Source: Vibrio sp. JC009
GTDB taxonomy: Bacteria; Pseudomonadota; Gammaproteobacteria; Enterobacterales; Vibrionaceae
Direction of reading: 5' to 3'
Assembly: GCF_029016485.1 (NCBI RefSeq)
Contig: NZ_CP092106.1
Span: 3,038,001 to 3,102,000 of the forward strand
Length of the DNA stretch: 64,000 bases
The position numbers and the translations under genes were made by a program. The stretch's first letter is position 1, and each line of letters starts with the position of its first letter. Of the stretch, positions 8,638-18,480 are shown in pieces. The notes under the pieces are model-generated. The model worked only from the letters and a program-made list of their open reading frames with translations, had not been told where the DNA came from and made no database searches.

Positions 8638-9327
8638 TTAGCTTTGTTCTGCCGTTGGCAAAATATCCAGAATTTCAGCCAATCTGTCTGCTACGTAGTC
8701 AGGGTTTGAGTCTGAAATAGGCTCTCCGTGGTTGTAGCCATAGGTCAGAGCAAAAGAAGGACAGCCTGCGTTTTTTGCCGCCAGAATATCGTTCCTGGAA
8801 TCCCCCACCATCAGCATTTCATCGGCCGTCAGACCATGCTTTTCCAGCAGCCAGTTCAGAGCCATAGGATCCGGTTTGCGCTTAGGGAAGTCTTCACCAC
8901 CAATCACATCCACAAACAGTTCATTAATTTTCTGCTGCTCAAGGATTTCAGGCACAAACATAGAAGGCTTGTTGGTCACAACAGCCAGTTTATAGCCTGC
9001 CTGGTATAGCGTATTCAGTGTTTCAAACACAGTTTCATACAGATGGCTTAGCGTGTGCCCGCATTCAGCATAAAACCTATTGAACAGGTCGCGACCTTTT
9101 TGACGTAACTCCGGGTCCAGCTCAGGATCAACAGTAAGGCTTCGGCTTATAGCCCTTGCGATAAGAATATCAGCACCGTTACCAACCCATTCACCAACCT
9201 GAGCTTCCGTAACGGCTTCATAGCCAAGAGTCTGCACCGCCTTATCAACAGCAAGCGTCAGGTCTGGCACGCTGTTTAGCAGCGTACCATCCAGATCAAA
9301 TGCAATTAACTTAATTTTGTCTGACAT
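8638..9327 (-). CDS. gph: Phosphoglycolate phosphatase
   Basis: A haloacid-dehalogenase phosphatase that removes 2-phosphoglycolate, a by-product of DNA 3'-end repair. Motif I is FDLDGTLLNS with the nucleophile Asp, motif II is VVTNKP, and motif III with the acidic pair is MVGDSRNDILAAKNAG. The ATG overlaps the rpe stop codon by one base (TAATG at 9325-9329), implying translational coupling with rpe. Length 229 residues against about 252 in E. coli. Confidence 0.92.
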   Translation of the reverse strand: MSDKIKLIAFDLDGTLLNSVPDLTLAVDKAVQTLGYEAVTEAQVGEWVGNGADILIARAISRSLTVDPELDPELRQKGRDLFNRFYAECGHTLSHLYETVFETLNTLYQAGYKLAVVTNKPSMFVPEILEQQKINELFVDVIGGEDFPKRKPDPMALNWLLEKHGLTADEMLMVGDSRNDILAAKNAGCPSFALTYGYNHGEPISDSNPDYVADRLAEILDILPTAEQS

Positions 9328-10001
9328 TAGCGGTTAACCTTAGCCAGTTCTGCACGCATCTCATCAATAACCGCTTTGTAATCAGGCTGATCAAAGATAG
9401 CAGAACCCGCAACAAACATATCTGCGCCCGCTTCTGCGATTTCACGGATATTGTTCACTTTAACACCGCCATCAACTTCAAGACGGATATCACGGCCAGA
9501 AGCATCAATACGCTTACGGATATCGCGCAGCTTATCCAGCGATGAAGGAATAAATGACTGACCACCGAAGCCAGGGTTAACTGACATCAGAAGAATCATA
9601 TCGATATCGTCGATAATGTAATCAAGGTATTCCAGTGGAGTAGCCGGGTTAAATACCACACCAGCCTGGCAACCGTGCTCTTTGATAAGCTGAATACTGC
9701 GATGCAGGTGATCGGTTGCTTCCGCGTGAACCGTAATCATGGTTGCGCCCGCTTTTGCAAAGTCAGGAATAATACGGTCAACCGGCTTCACCATCAGGTG
9801 AACGTCGATTGGAGCAGTAATGCCGTAATCACGAAGTGCCTTACAGATTGGCGCACCGAATGAAAGGTTTGGTACGAAATGGTTATCCATTACATCAAAG
9901 TGGATAACATCTGCGCCAGCTTTTAGCACGTTTTCTACATCTTCACCTAAACGAGCAAAATCCGCAGACAGAATAGACGGCGCAATTAAAAAATCTTTCA
10001 T
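9327..10001 (-). CDS. rpe: Ribulose-phosphate 3-epimerase
   Basis: Interconverts ribulose 5-phosphate and xylulose 5-phosphate in the pentose phosphate pathway. The TIM-barrel markers are clear: [28 protein letters not shown] with the catalytic Asp, and [18 protein letters not shown] start at 10001 ([11 protein letters not shown], 224 residues), preceded by a GAGG at suitable distance; the ATG four codons upstream lacks one. It is translationally coupled to gph. Confidence 0.96.
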   Translation of the reverse strand: MKDFLIAPSILSADFARLGEDVENVLKAGADVIHFDVMDNHFVPNLSFGAPICKALRDYGITAPIDVHLMVKPVDRIIPDFAKAGATMITVHAEATDHLHRSIQLIKEHGCQAGVVFNPATPLEYLDYIIDDIDMILLMSVNPGFGGQSFIPSSLDKLRDIRKRIDASGRDIRLEVDGGVKVNNIREIAEAGADMFVAGSAIFDQPDYKAVIDEMRAELAKVNR

Positions 10002-10114
10002 ACCAGACCTCATGATTTGTTATTGGGGGACACATTGCTGAATCTGGCGGCAATTCTACCCAATGACGAACAAATCTCCTAGCCGGAAAATCAGATAATC
10101 ACGTTAAATACATT

Positions 10115-10972
10115 CTAAACCAGACTCATTTTCAAACGATCTGGGCTCTGCTTTCCTTCCGGTTCGAAAAGAGCAAACAGCTCGTCGACTTTATTGCGTC
10201 CGGCACCGTTTCTGCTGATGGTGCGTTTTACCTGAACGGTATCCAGTTTGGCACCTTTGTACAGGCGCTGGGTCAGACTGGTGTCGTGGTTGGAAATAAG
10301 TACCGGGATACCACGCTCTTTGGCTGTCTTCTCTGCAACCTCAGCCAGGTTTGCCTGATCGTCCAGAGAGAAACCATTTCCGGCATAGGAAGTAAAGTTA
10401 GCTGTGTTGGATAAAGGCGCATACGGCGGATCGCAGTATATAACGCTTCCCTTCCCGGCCCTGGCAAAGGTATCCACATAGCTTTCGCAGACAAAAGTCG
10501 CTTTCTGTGCTTTCTCAGAAAAGAAGATCATTTCATCTTCAGGAAAATAGGGCTTTTTATAGGAGCCGAAGGGAACATTAAAGCCGCCTTTTTTGTTGTA
10601 ACGGCACAGGCCGTTAAAACCAAAGCGGTTCATATAAAGAAAAGCAACGGAGCGAAACCAGATATCTTCGGAGGCATTAAACTGCTTTCTGGTATCCAGA
10701 TAGAACTCTTTGCGGTTACATTCCGGTTTGAAGAAACGCTTAGACTCGGCAATATACTTCTCCGGCTGCGTCTTTAGCAGGTTATAAATATTAATCAGAT
10801 CCTGATTAATATCCGCCAGAAGATACTCTTCGTAGTCGGTGTTCAGAAATACAGAACCGGCCCCGACAAAAGGCTCAACCAGCATGCTGGCTTCAGGCAG
10901 ATGGCCCTGAATGTCTTCAATCAGACCAAATTTTCCGCCAGCCCACTTAAGAAAGGCTCGTTTCTTTTTCAT
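10115..10972 (-). CDS. dam: DNA adenine methyltransferase (GATC)
   Basis: Methylates adenine in GATC, serving mismatch-repair strand marking and replication control; it is essential in Vibrio cholerae. Motifs: SAM-binding VEPFVGAGSVFLN and catalytic DPPY in SVIYCDPPYAPLSN, in the order of alpha-group N6-adenine methyltransferases. The start MKKKRAFLKWAGGKFG is the expected N-terminus. Length 285 residues. It follows damX after about 70 bp and precedes rpe, the standard gammaproteobacterial order. Confidence 0.96.
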   Translation of the reverse strand: MKKKRAFLKWAGGKFGLIEDIQGHLPEASMLVEPFVGAGSVFLNTDYEEYLLADINQDLINIYNLLKTQPEKYIAESKRFFKPECNRKEFYLDTRKQFNASEDIWFRSVAFLYMNRFGFNGLCRYNKKGGFNVPFGSYKKPYFPEDEMIFFSEKAQKATFVCESYVDTFARAGKGSVIYCDPPYAPLSNTANFTSYAGNGFSLDDQANLAEVAEKTAKERGIPVLISNHDTSLTQRLYKGAKLDTVQVKRTISRNGAGRNKVDELFALFEPEGKQSPDRLKMSLV

Positions 10973-11041
10973 TTACCGCTCTTACTACCAGAAACAACAC
11001 AGGGGAGCGGAATGTACCACATTTTTTGCACAAGCTCAGCG

Positions 11042-12541
11042 TTAATTTCCACGCTCGATCTCCCTGTGCACCTGCAGCATGGATTTTGCCCAGGGATCTA
11101 ATGTCTGGACAGAAGCAGGGAGCTCACTTCGCCCATCCCTTGCCTGTTGAATTGTCGGGTAATCTTTGTAGGTAACTATGTACCAATCCTGCTCACCCCG
11201 AACTGTCGGATAGATACGCACCCGGTTTTCCATGCCGTGCTCAGCCAGAAAATCCTGTACGTCTTCCAGCGAAGTGAGTGCCGCCAGCTGAATCGTATAG
11301 TTACGGTCTGAAACTGCCATCAGCTCATCTTTAGCAAAAGAGAAGGTAATCAGAGGCGGTTGCTCTTGCTGTGGCACCTGAGTTGTTTCCACCGGCTGCG
11401 CCGATTCCTGAGCCTGCTCTTTGGCATCTTCAACCGCTTCATCGATAATTACGGTTTCAGATGGCGTTTTACCTTCCAGAAGTGCATCAACAACGGTAGA
11501 TGGTACAACAACACGCTGACCGTAGCCGTCTTCACCGACGCTTGGTGCTTCACCAACGGTTTCAATGGAAACATCTTCAGAATCATTCTCTGCACCATCA
11601 GGGCCAACCGCAGGAGTATCCTCAGCGCCCATATCAGGCATATTGCTTTGACCGTCAGCGGTCAGCACCATTTTTTCAGCGGTTTCTGTAACCGTTTCTG
11701 TTTCGGTTTCAGCCTGCTGACTTTCTTCCGCCATGGTGTCTGGTTTGGCTGGCATTGGCTGAGTCAGGAACCAGATATAGCCACCAGCAACAAGCAGCAG
11801 AAGTGCAAGAACCAGTACCGCGATTTTAAGTGGCGACCCGATAATTGAACGAATGATAATTTTTCTTTCCACTTTGCGTTCCCCTAACGCCATTATCGCT
11901 CCCGGTAGTTCAGGAACCATTCTGGCCTGCTTACGAACTCTTTTCTTCTCATCCTCCCCGTGAACATACTTCAGCACTAAAAGCTCGAGAAACTTAGCAG
12001 CTTCATCTTCTCTAAGTGCTTCTATCTCAAGGGAGATCGGTTTTAACTCTTGTCCATAGCTTAACCGAGAAAGAACCGGGTCTAAACTATTTCTGTTCGA
12101 AAACAAGACAATGTTTATATTCCAGGAAGGAATAGCCTGCGCTTCAAGAACCAGAGTCCATAATTCTGCAAGCAGGGTTCCGCTCAGCAGATGAGCATCA
12201 TCGACAACCAGCACCAAGTCGCAAGCGGCATCTCCGACCATGCGGGCAAAGCTTTCAATGACAGGATCGCTTTCGTTGAAAAGGGGATTTGCCACCACCT
12301 GATTCAGCAGAATAGCGCGTCTCTGCTCATCAGACTGATTAGGGTGGCACATAAGGAGTGCCTGATTTTTATCCTGAGAATAGGCTTCCAGAAAACGCTG
12401 GGCGATCCAGGTTTTGCCACAGCCTTCAGGGCCGGAAAGGTTGATGAGATTTGACCCGAAACGACTCAGAAGCCTTAGCCTCTCTAGTAATTCAATCTGT
12501 GAATCTAAATCCAAGACTCGTAATTCGTGGGCAAAACTCAT
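11042..12541 (-). CDS. damX: Cell-division protein DamX (AAA plus SPOR)
   Basis: An inner-membrane septal protein. Residues 1-230 form an AAA/ExeA-like ATPase with Walker A GPEGCGKT (about 38-45) and Walker B LVLVVDDAHLL (about 111). A single transmembrane helix lies near 239-260, then a long acidic, low-complexity periplasmic linker rich in Glu, Thr and Val, and a SPOR domain in the last 80 residues (YTIQLAALTSLEDVQDFL). SPOR domains bind denuded septal peptidoglycan. I use the ATG at 12541; the codon before it is TTG. The 499 residues exceed the E. coli protein (428) mainly through the linker. Confidence 0.92.
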   Translation of the reverse strand: MSFAHELRVLDLDSQIELLERLRLLSRFGSNLINLSGPEGCGKTWIAQRFLEAYSQDKNQALLMCHPNQSDEQRRAILLNQVVANPLFNESDPVIESFARMVGDAACDLVLVVDDAHLLSGTLLAELWTLVLEAQAIPSWNINIVLFSNRNSLDPVLSRLSYGQELKPISLEIEALREDEAAKFLELLVLKYVHGEDEKKRVRKQARMVPELPGAIMALGERKVERKIIIRSIIGSPLKIAVLVLALLLLVAGGYIWFLTQPMPAKPDTMAEESQQAETETETVTETAEKMVLTADGQSNMPDMGAEDTPAVGPDGAENDSEDVSIETVGEAPSVGEDGYGQRVVVPSTVVDALLEGKTPSETVIIDEAVEDAKEQAQESAQPVETTQVPQQEQPPLITFSFAKDELMAVSDRNYTIQLAALTSLEDVQDFLAEHGMENRVRIYPTVRGEQDWYIVTYKDYPTIQQARDGRSELPASVQTLDPWAKSMLQVHREIERGN

Positions 12542-12560
12542 CAAATAACCCTGTTTTTAT

Positions 12561-13646
12561 TTAGTTACGACAAAAATCGATGGCTTCTTCTATTATATTA
12601 GCAGGTACATCGGCAACCACCTCAGCAGTTCCGATATTGGTAGGAAGAACCAGACGTAACTGACCTGAAAGTACTTTTTTATCGCGCATCATATGCTTCA
12701 TAAAGTCATCAAATGACATAGACTCAGGCGTATGTGTCGGCAACTTCGAACGCTCAAGCAGTGCCTTGATTCGCTCTACCTGCTCGGCGGAGATATAGCC
12801 TTGCAGCTGTGCAGTTTTAGCCGCCATTACAGTACCTGATGCAACCGCTTCTCCGTGCAGCCACTTACCATAACCCAGTTCTGCTTCAATCGCATGACCA
12901 AAAGTATGACCCAGATTCAGTAATGCTCTGATTCCCGACTCTTTTTCATCAAGGTTGACCACTTCAGCTTTAATTGCACAGCAGCGGGCAATGGCGTAAG
13001 TCAGCGCCTGCTCATCCAGTGCGTACAGCTTGTCGAGGTTCTCTTCCAGCCAGTCAAAGAAGTCTGCATCATAAATAATGCCGTACTTAATCACTTCTGC
13101 GATACCGGCAGCGAACTCTCTTTCCGGCAGGGTCTTCAGGCAGTGAATATCTATGGTGACGGATTTAGGCTGATAAAAAGCACCAATCATGTTTTTACCC
13201 AGCGGATGGTTCACCGCCGTTTTACCACCAACAGATGAGTCAACCTGCGAAAGCAGAGTGGTTGGTACCTGAATAAAATCAACGCCACGCTGATAACAGG
13301 CAGCAGCAAAGCCCACAAGATCACCGATAACACCACCGCCCAGTGCAACTAATACAACATCGCGGGCGTAGTTACCTTCAATCAGGTAGCTCTGAATTTT
13401 TTCAAACTCTTCAAGATTTTTGTACTGCTCACCGTCCGGCAGTTCAAGCACTGACACTTCACAGCCTAAAGCTTTAAGTTGTGTTGTGATCTTTTCAGCG
13501 TATAGAGGGGCAACAGTAACATTACTGATTACTACTGCTTTTTTCTTAATGGATAAAGAAGAAAAATGCGCCGGGTTATCAAATAACCCAGCGCCGATTG
13601 AGATTGGGTAGCTGCGCTCACCAAGATCGACCGTTATCCGTTCCAT
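12561..13646 (-). CDS. aroB: 3-dehydroquinate synthase
   Basis: Second enzyme of the shikimate pathway, converting DAHP to 3-dehydroquinate using NAD+ and a divalent metal. The nucleotide segment [19 protein letters not shown] and the metal-binding [20 protein letters not shown] are intact. Length 361 residues. It lies 24 bp after aroK and 19 bp before damX on the same strand, so the three form one transcription unit. Confidence 0.97.
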   Translation of the reverse strand: MERITVDLGERSYPISIGAGLFDNPAHFSSLSIKKKAVVISNVTVAPLYAEKITTQLKALGCEVSVLELPDGEQYKNLEEFEKIQSYLIEGNYARDVVLVALGGGVIGDLVGFAAACYQRGVDFIQVPTTLLSQVDSSVGGKTAVNHPLGKNMIGAFYQPKSVTIDIHCLKTLPEREFAAGIAEVIKYGIIYDADFFDWLEENLDKLYALDEQALTYAIARCCAIKAEVVNLDEKESGIRALLNLGHTFGHAIEAELGYGKWLHGEAVASGTVMAAKTAQLQGYISAEQVERIKALLERSKLPTHTPESMSFDDFMKHMMRDKKVLSGQLRLVLPTNIGTAEVVADVPANIIEEAIDFCRN

Positions 13647-13670
13647 GGTTTGCTCTCCTGATAATTGAAC

Positions 13671-14189
13671 TTAATGTTCTTCTATCATTTTTACGATCTG
13701 GTTGGCTACTACTTTTGCACTTTGATCATCGGTGCGTACAGTATAATCCGCTACTTCCTCGTACAGAGTATTACGCTCACCTGCCAGTCCTTCCAGCACT
13801 TCACGAGGGTTATCAGTCTGTAGTAACGGGCGCTTTTTATCGCGGTTAGTACGAGCCAGTTGTTTCTCAATAGTTGTTTCCAGGTATACAACGATACCAC
13901 GAGCAGAAAGACGGTTACGGTTCTCTTTACTTTTTACTGAGCCACCACCGGTTGCCAGTACAATACCCTGCTTTTCTGTCAGGTCGTTAATAACAGTTTC
14001 TTCGCGTTTGCGGAAACCGTCTTCACCTTCAACATCAAACACCCATGCGATATCTGCGCCGGTGCGCTCTTCGATAACTGTATCGGAATCCAAAAACTCC
14101 ATATGCAGTTGTTGAGCAAGGTGTCTACCTATTGTGCTTTTGCCAGCCCCCATAGGGCCAACAAGAAAAATGTTACGTTTCTCAGCCAT
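13671..14189 (-). CDS. aroK: Shikimate kinase I
   Basis: Phosphorylates shikimate with ATP. Walker A is [11 protein letters not shown] at the N-terminus; the shikimate-binding DSD and GGGSVKS motifs are present, as is the LID segment [10 protein letters not shown]. The start [11 protein letters not shown] at 14189 (172 residues) is the family start; a TTG/ATG pair upstream would add four unconserved residues. First gene of the aroK-aroB-damX-dam-rpe-gph-trpS run; the 230 bp to pilQ hold no gene that I can see. Confidence 0.95.
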   Translation of the reverse strand: MAEKRNIFLVGPMGAGKSTIGRHLAQQLHMEFLDSDTVIEERTGADIAWVFDVEGEDGFRKREETVINDLTEKQGIVLATGGGSVKSKENRNRLSARGIVVYLETTIEKQLARTNRDKKRPLLQTDNPREVLEGLAGERNTLYEEVADYTVRTDDQSAKVVANQIVKMIEEH

Positions 14190-14422
14190 GTTCAGCATCA
14201 ATTTACAGCGTTAATTCAATGACATCGCCACCAGTTTTGTCCAGGAAGTCTCTGCTCCTGCGCTTCTGTGGCACCTATTCCTCACCGATATTTCGTGATA
14301 AGACCCGAAATTATCTAGATCTGCCAGGTGTATTGCAACTATATTTTGAAGGCAATTCGTAATTCCTTTTAAAACCAACTCGCAGAGGTAAGTAATCCAC
14401 TGTTAAACAAGCGACTTTTTAT

Positions 14423-15757
14423 CTATCCCTCAATCACTTTTGGCGTGACAAAAATCAGCAGCTCACTTTTTCTCAGATTTTCATAGCTACGGCGAAACAG
14501 GTGGCCCAAAACCGGCAAATCCCCCAGCACGGGAACCTTATTCACCGTATTTCTTACATCATGCTGGTATATTCCCCCAAGCACGACTGTCTCACCGTTA
14601 TTTACCAGAACCTGAGTACCGATCCGCTGTGTATCGATAGCAACCGCCTGGCCAAGCCCCGTTTTAACCACCTCTCCCGGCTTATCCTGAGATACCTGCA
14701 AATCCAGAATCAGTTGATTATGCGGGGTAATCTGAGGTGTCACTTTTAAGCTCAGTACCGCTTTCTTAAAAGAGACGGAAGTGGCACCACTTTCGGCAGC
14801 CTCCAGGTAGGGAATCTCTGTCCCCTGCTCAATATAAGCCGGCTTTTTATTGGTGGTAATAAGGCGCGGCGTGGAAATAATTTCCGCTTTGGACTCAGCC
14901 TGCAGTGCCGACAGTTCAAGGTCAAGCATCAGATTACTGAGCTTCCCGATAGAAAATGCGATCCCGGCCGCCTGCGGATTTGCTACCCCGAGATTCACGT
15001 TCAGCAGTTGTTCAAGAGTGTCAGATTCCGGAGGTTCAGGATTAGCCAGCGCATGATTCCCCTGCAAAGAGCCGCTGGTAATAAAGCCGTCATCAACACT
15101 GGTAATTCCCCAGCGGACACCAAGCTCTTCAAGATCCCCTTCACTGACCGTCACCAGTCTGGCTTCTATCTGAACCTGCTTTACCGGTATATCAAGCGAC
15201 CTCACCAGCTTCTCGGTTTGATTAATATTTTTGATAAGATCTCTGATAATCAGAGTATTGGTGCGTTTATCCACTGAAATGGCACCGCGGGGGGAAAGCA
15301 GACTGGTCACACTGTCGCCGGCTATCATTGCCGCCATATCTTCCGCATCGGCATAGCTGAGCGTCACTATACGCGATTGCAGCTCCCCCAGCTCTTCTGC
15401 CAGACGGTACTGCTCCAGCTCCTTCTGCCTCCGAAGTTCAAGTTCAGCCAGAGGAACGACCATTATCACCCGGCCATCCACAACCTGACCAAGATCCTTG
15501 GACCGGAGAATTATCTCCAGCGCCTTTTGCCAGGTAATACCATCCAGCCGCAGGGTAATATTGCCGGTCACGGAGTCAGAAACCACGATATCAAAGTCAT
15601 GACATTGCCCCATTAATTGCAGCACGCTGCGGATGGAGATGTCCTGAAAATCATAAGAAACCAGCTTATGTTCAGGATGACAGGCGGGAGTTGCCAGGGA
15701 TATCTGAGAGAAAACAAACAAAGCAAATACCGTCAGGCGACGGAAGTATAGGGTCAT
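14423..15757 (-). CDS. pilQ: Type IV pilus secretin PilQ, short form
   Basis: Outer-membrane secretin through which the type IV/competence pilus passes. After a signal peptide (about 1-22) the mature protein begins almost at once with the STN/N0 domain (VSYDFQDISIRSVLQLMG), followed by an N1 domain (LSYADAEDMAAMI) and the C-terminal secretin region (VNNGETVVLGGIYQ, VPVLGDLPVLGHLFRRS). The 444 residues lack the AMIN domains of longer PilQ proteins and resemble HofQ/ComE of E. coli and Haemophilus. It ends the pilM-N-OP-Q operon. Confidence 0.9.
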   Translation of the reverse strand: MTLYFRRLTVFALFVFSQISLATPACHPEHKLVSYDFQDISIRSVLQLMGQCHDFDIVVSDSVTGNITLRLDGITWQKALEIILRSKDLGQVVDGRVIMVVPLAELELRRQKELEQYRLAEELGELQSRIVTLSYADAEDMAAMIAGDSVTSLLSPRGAISVDKRTNTLIIRDLIKNINQTEKLVRSLDIPVKQVQIEARLVTVSEGDLEELGVRWGITSVDDGFITSGSLQGNHALANPEPPESDTLEQLLNVNLGVANPQAAGIAFSIGKLSNLMLDLELSALQAESKAEIISTPRLITTNKKPAYIEQGTEIPYLEAAESGATSVSFKKAVLSLKVTPQITPHNQLILDLQVSQDKPGEVVKTGLGQAVAIDTQRIGTQVLVNNGETVVLGGIYQHDVRNTVNKVPVLGDLPVLGHLFRRSYENLRKSELLIFVTPKVIEG

Positions 15758-15781
15758 AGGTTATCCTGTCTGAAGTTTAAG

Positions 15782-16792
15782 TTATTGAACGGCAAGCTTC
15801 ACATCCCTTTTCTGCCAGCAAGCTGCACCATCAGAAACCAGCTCACTGGCCAGGAGATACTCGGTAGTAATTTCGGACACAAGCGCACCACTGCTGCCAA
15901 TCACCCGTCCTTTGCTGACAATTTCCACAAGGCCATCCGGAGCCTGCAACAGAGCCACCAAATGATCTTCCTTTCCCATCAAACCTTTCACCCTTAGCTC
16001 ATGCGCCGGATACTCTGCAAACAGCTCTGGTAGCCGTTCCTGAGGGGGCCTATCACAGATAACCTGTTGCGGGTCCGGTTCGGCCTCAACAACCGGCAGA
16101 CCGGCGCTAAAAAAGGGAACTCTGCTGCTTTGAGCCGTGTAGGGAACGGTTTCAGAATAAGGCAGGCTAAAGGACTCTCCGGGGACAGCCCCCGGCAAGG
16201 CCGGATTTTGTTCTTCAGGATCAAACTGATAAAGACAGGCTTTTGCGATAAACCGAACTTTCTGACTATCGGCATTCAGCCTTTCTATGCGCACATTTTG
16301 CAGATGTACGATTTTCGGCAGTTCTGAAACGGACTGAACAAACTTCCCCAGCTGATGATAGTTTCCGGTCAGTTCAAAATTGACGGGGTACTTAATCAAC
16401 CCCGCACTATTTTTTGCCTGGCCTGATTCAATCTTCTGCAATAACAGCTGATGCCTGAATGCCATCTGGCTGAGAGAGGTTGGCAGAGCGGCAAGCTCAC
16501 TTTCACCGATAAGGCGGGTGGACTGTAAACGGTAATATTTTTGCGCTTTCAGCAGCGAGGCTCCCAGTTCAGAGAATAACGCTTCCCTTTTCCCGGCTAT
16601 CAGGTTATCCACTTTAAGCTGAGCCTGTTGCTGCTTAGCGGTTTCCAGCTCCTGAATCTTAGGATACAGATAAACTCCGGAAGCAATCGCCTGGATAAAA
16701 ACAAACAGCAACACCAGAAACACCAGCTGATGCTTTAAAGGCCATTCTGCGGCCTCTTCCAGATTTATATGCGCTAACTGGCTGATATTCAC
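15782..16792 (-). CDS. PilO-PilP fusion, type IV pilus alignment subcomplex
   Basis: One continuous 336-residue frame covers two proteins that are normally separate. Residues 1-190 are PilO-like: a short cytoplasmic end, a transmembrane helix near 20-43, a coiled coil and a ferredoxin-like domain (GNYHQLGKFVQSVSELPKIV). Residues about 190-255 are a Pro/Ser-rich linker. The C-terminal 80 residues are PilP-like (YPAHELRVKGLMG, QAPDGLVEIVSKGRVIG), without the lipoprotein signal PilP normally has; PilO's membrane helix would place it in the periplasm. The GTG start overlaps the pilN stop by four bases. No separate pilP lies before pilQ. Confidence 0.88.
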   Translation of the reverse strand: MNISQLAHINLEEAAEWPLKHQLVFLVLLFVFIQAIASGVYLYPKIQELETAKQQQAQLKVDNLIAGKREALFSELGASLLKAQKYYRLQSTRLIGESELAALPTSLSQMAFRHQLLLQKIESGQAKNSAGLIKYPVNFELTGNYHQLGKFVQSVSELPKIVHLQNVRIERLNADSQKVRFIAKACLYQFDPEEQNPALPGAVPGESFSLPYSETVPYTAQSSRVPFFSAGLPVVEAEPDPQQVICDRPPQERLPELFAEYPAHELRVKGLMGKEDHLVALLQAPDGLVEIVSKGRVIGSSGALVSEITTEYLLASELVSDGAACWQKRDVKLAVQ

Positions 16793-17361
16793 TCTGCTCC
16801 CCCCTCCGTTTCTTCATCGCTGATAAGCCGGAGAGACAGCTCAAACTTCTGCGATTGAGCCAGCATGCTTCCCTCTTTACGAGCAATGGCATCGGTTTTC
16901 ACCTCAGCAAAAAGCCCGGACTTTTCAAGCTCGGTGATAAAGCCTTTCAGCGCTTCACTCCCTTTGCTCGCTCCCTTTATTTCCACCCGGCCAGCGCTGA
17001 CATTCAGCCTGTCTAAATGCATATTTTCCGGCACAGAGAAGGCAAGCAGGTTCATCAGGCGGGTCAGGTTATTGGTTTTATCCTTAAGGTCAGAAATCAG
17101 ATCTGACTTACGCTTAACTTCTTCCACAAGCGCAGAGGTAACTTCAGCCTGTTTTTTCTTCTCCTGATACTGCTGCGTTAACTGCTTTAATACGGCTATC
17201 TCTCTGCCTCGCAGTTCAGTTTCTCCATCTATATATTCAGCCGCTATCAGCTGACAAACACCGGCAAACATCAGTGTCAGAGTAAATAAACGCCAGTAAC
17301 GCTTTCGGTGCGCTGTTCTTTGAGTTTCCCGCCAGGGAAGCAGGTTAACAGGAGGAATCAT
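16789..17361 (-). CDS. pilN: Type IV pilus assembly protein PilN
   Basis: Inner-membrane protein of the pilus alignment complex. The N-terminal cytoplasmic motif PPVNLLPWRE is the classical PilM-binding peptide, followed by a membrane segment (about 24-42), a coiled coil and a periplasmic ferredoxin-like domain. Length 190 residues. It overlaps the pilM end by 17 bp and the PilO-PilP start by 4 bp, indicating tightly coupled translation. AGGAGG lies just upstream of the ATG. Confidence 0.93.
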   Translation of the reverse strand: MIPPVNLLPWRETQRTAHRKRYWRLFTLTLMFAGVCQLIAAEYIDGETELRGREIAVLKQLTQQYQEKKKQAEVTSALVEEVKRKSDLISDLKDKTNNLTRLMNLLAFSVPENMHLDRLNVSAGRVEIKGASKGSEALKGFITELEKSGLFAEVKTDAIARKEGSMLAQSQKFELSLRLISDEETEGGAE

Positions 17362-18334
17362 ACTGACCTCCGCTCCAGCCAGCGGCTCTTAGGGCAACCC
17401 CTAACGCACTGCAATAGCAGGCATCATCTTCCGGCAACTGCCCCTTCGCACCTTCATTTTTAATAAGACTAAAAGGACGGAGAGTCACACATCTGAATGT
17501 TAGCTGTTCCGACAGCCTTTCCGGTAAACCGGCAATGGACGCGCCACCACCACACAGCATCATTTCCGGCGGTCCGGTTGATGAGTCCGGCGAATAATAG
17601 AGCTGGATTTGCCTCTGAAGATGCTCAGCCAGAGACTGAGTGAAGAGAGCAATATTTTCAGCATCTGCCCCTCTGAGCTCATCAGTGCCAAAGGCGATGT
17701 TTTTATGAAATGGTTTCTTGTCCGGCGTGAAACTGCATAGCGTCGTTTTGGTTTTACCTATATCAAGCAACATGCGGTTTGCCAGGCCCGGTTTATCCTT
17801 TGCTAATATCAGGACCTGCAGCAGAGAATAAGCCTGACTATCCATCAGAATCAGTTTTAAGCCTGCTTCTGAAACCGCGCTGATATAGCTGTCGACAATA
17901 TCTTTTCGGGTTCCGTGTACCAGATATTCGGTACTTTCTTCCCTTATACTCCCGGAAGACCCGGCAACCTTCATAAAGTCCAGAGATAAGCTATCTGCTG
18001 AAGTCAGCGATTGCCTTGAAAATGCCTCATAGATAGCCATCTCTTCTTCACAAACATCAAGCTCGCTATCCACGCTGACATTTTTGCTGATAACGCAGTC
18101 GTCCGGCAGCAGAACTGCTACGCGGTGGCAAAAAAGGGGAAGTTGTTTTTTCAGTTGATTTAATTTACTGACAATCTGCTGATGATCGACTTTATGACTA
18201 TCGGTATAAATAGCACTGGTTAAAATTAGCTCATTGCTGCCGATAAGAGTAAACTCTTTGTCCACGAGTCTGACAGTAACGGTTTTAATGCTTTGGTGGC
18301 CGATATCGATACCAGTAACGATAGAACTTCTCAT
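17345..18334 (-). CDS. pilM: Type IV pilus assembly ATPase-like protein PilM
   Basis: A cytoplasmic actin/FtsA-fold protein that binds the PilN N-terminus. The phosphate-1 loop is TGIDIGHQSIKTVTV at residues 6-20, a phosphate-2 strand is LLDIGKTKTTLCSF, and the adenosine motif is MLCGGGASIAGLPE. Length 329 residues. First gene of the operon; the 146 bp to the divergent mrcA gene must contain both promoters. Confidence 0.92.
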   Translation of the reverse strand: MRSSIVTGIDIGHQSIKTVTVRLVDKEFTLIGSNELILTSAIYTDSHKVDHQQIVSKLNQLKKQLPLFCHRVAVLLPDDCVISKNVSVDSELDVCEEEMAIYEAFSRQSLTSADSLSLDFMKVAGSSGSIREESTEYLVHGTRKDIVDSYISAVSEAGLKLILMDSQAYSLLQVLILAKDKPGLANRMLLDIGKTKTTLCSFTPDKKPFHKNIAFGTDELRGADAENIALFTQSLAEHLQRQIQLYYSPDSSTGPPEMMLCGGGASIAGLPERLSEQLTFRCVTLRPFSLIKNEGAKGQLPEDDACYCSALGVALRAAGWSGGQYDSSC

Positions 18335-18480
18335 TAATTCAGACTCCGAAGATGATTAATTTGCGATAAATATGAATTTATTATTTTCAGAAAAGGTTTA
18401 CCCAGAGCTATGTGTTAAGCTTGCAGGTAAATGTAGCAGCGTTTAGAAGTTAGCAGCCTCTATTAATCAGGGATTATCCG

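Noticed and set aside
10273..10494. Antisense open frame within dam
   Set aside because: An alternative frame of a clearly coding gene with no ribosome site; the many similar frames inside other genes were rejected for the same reason.
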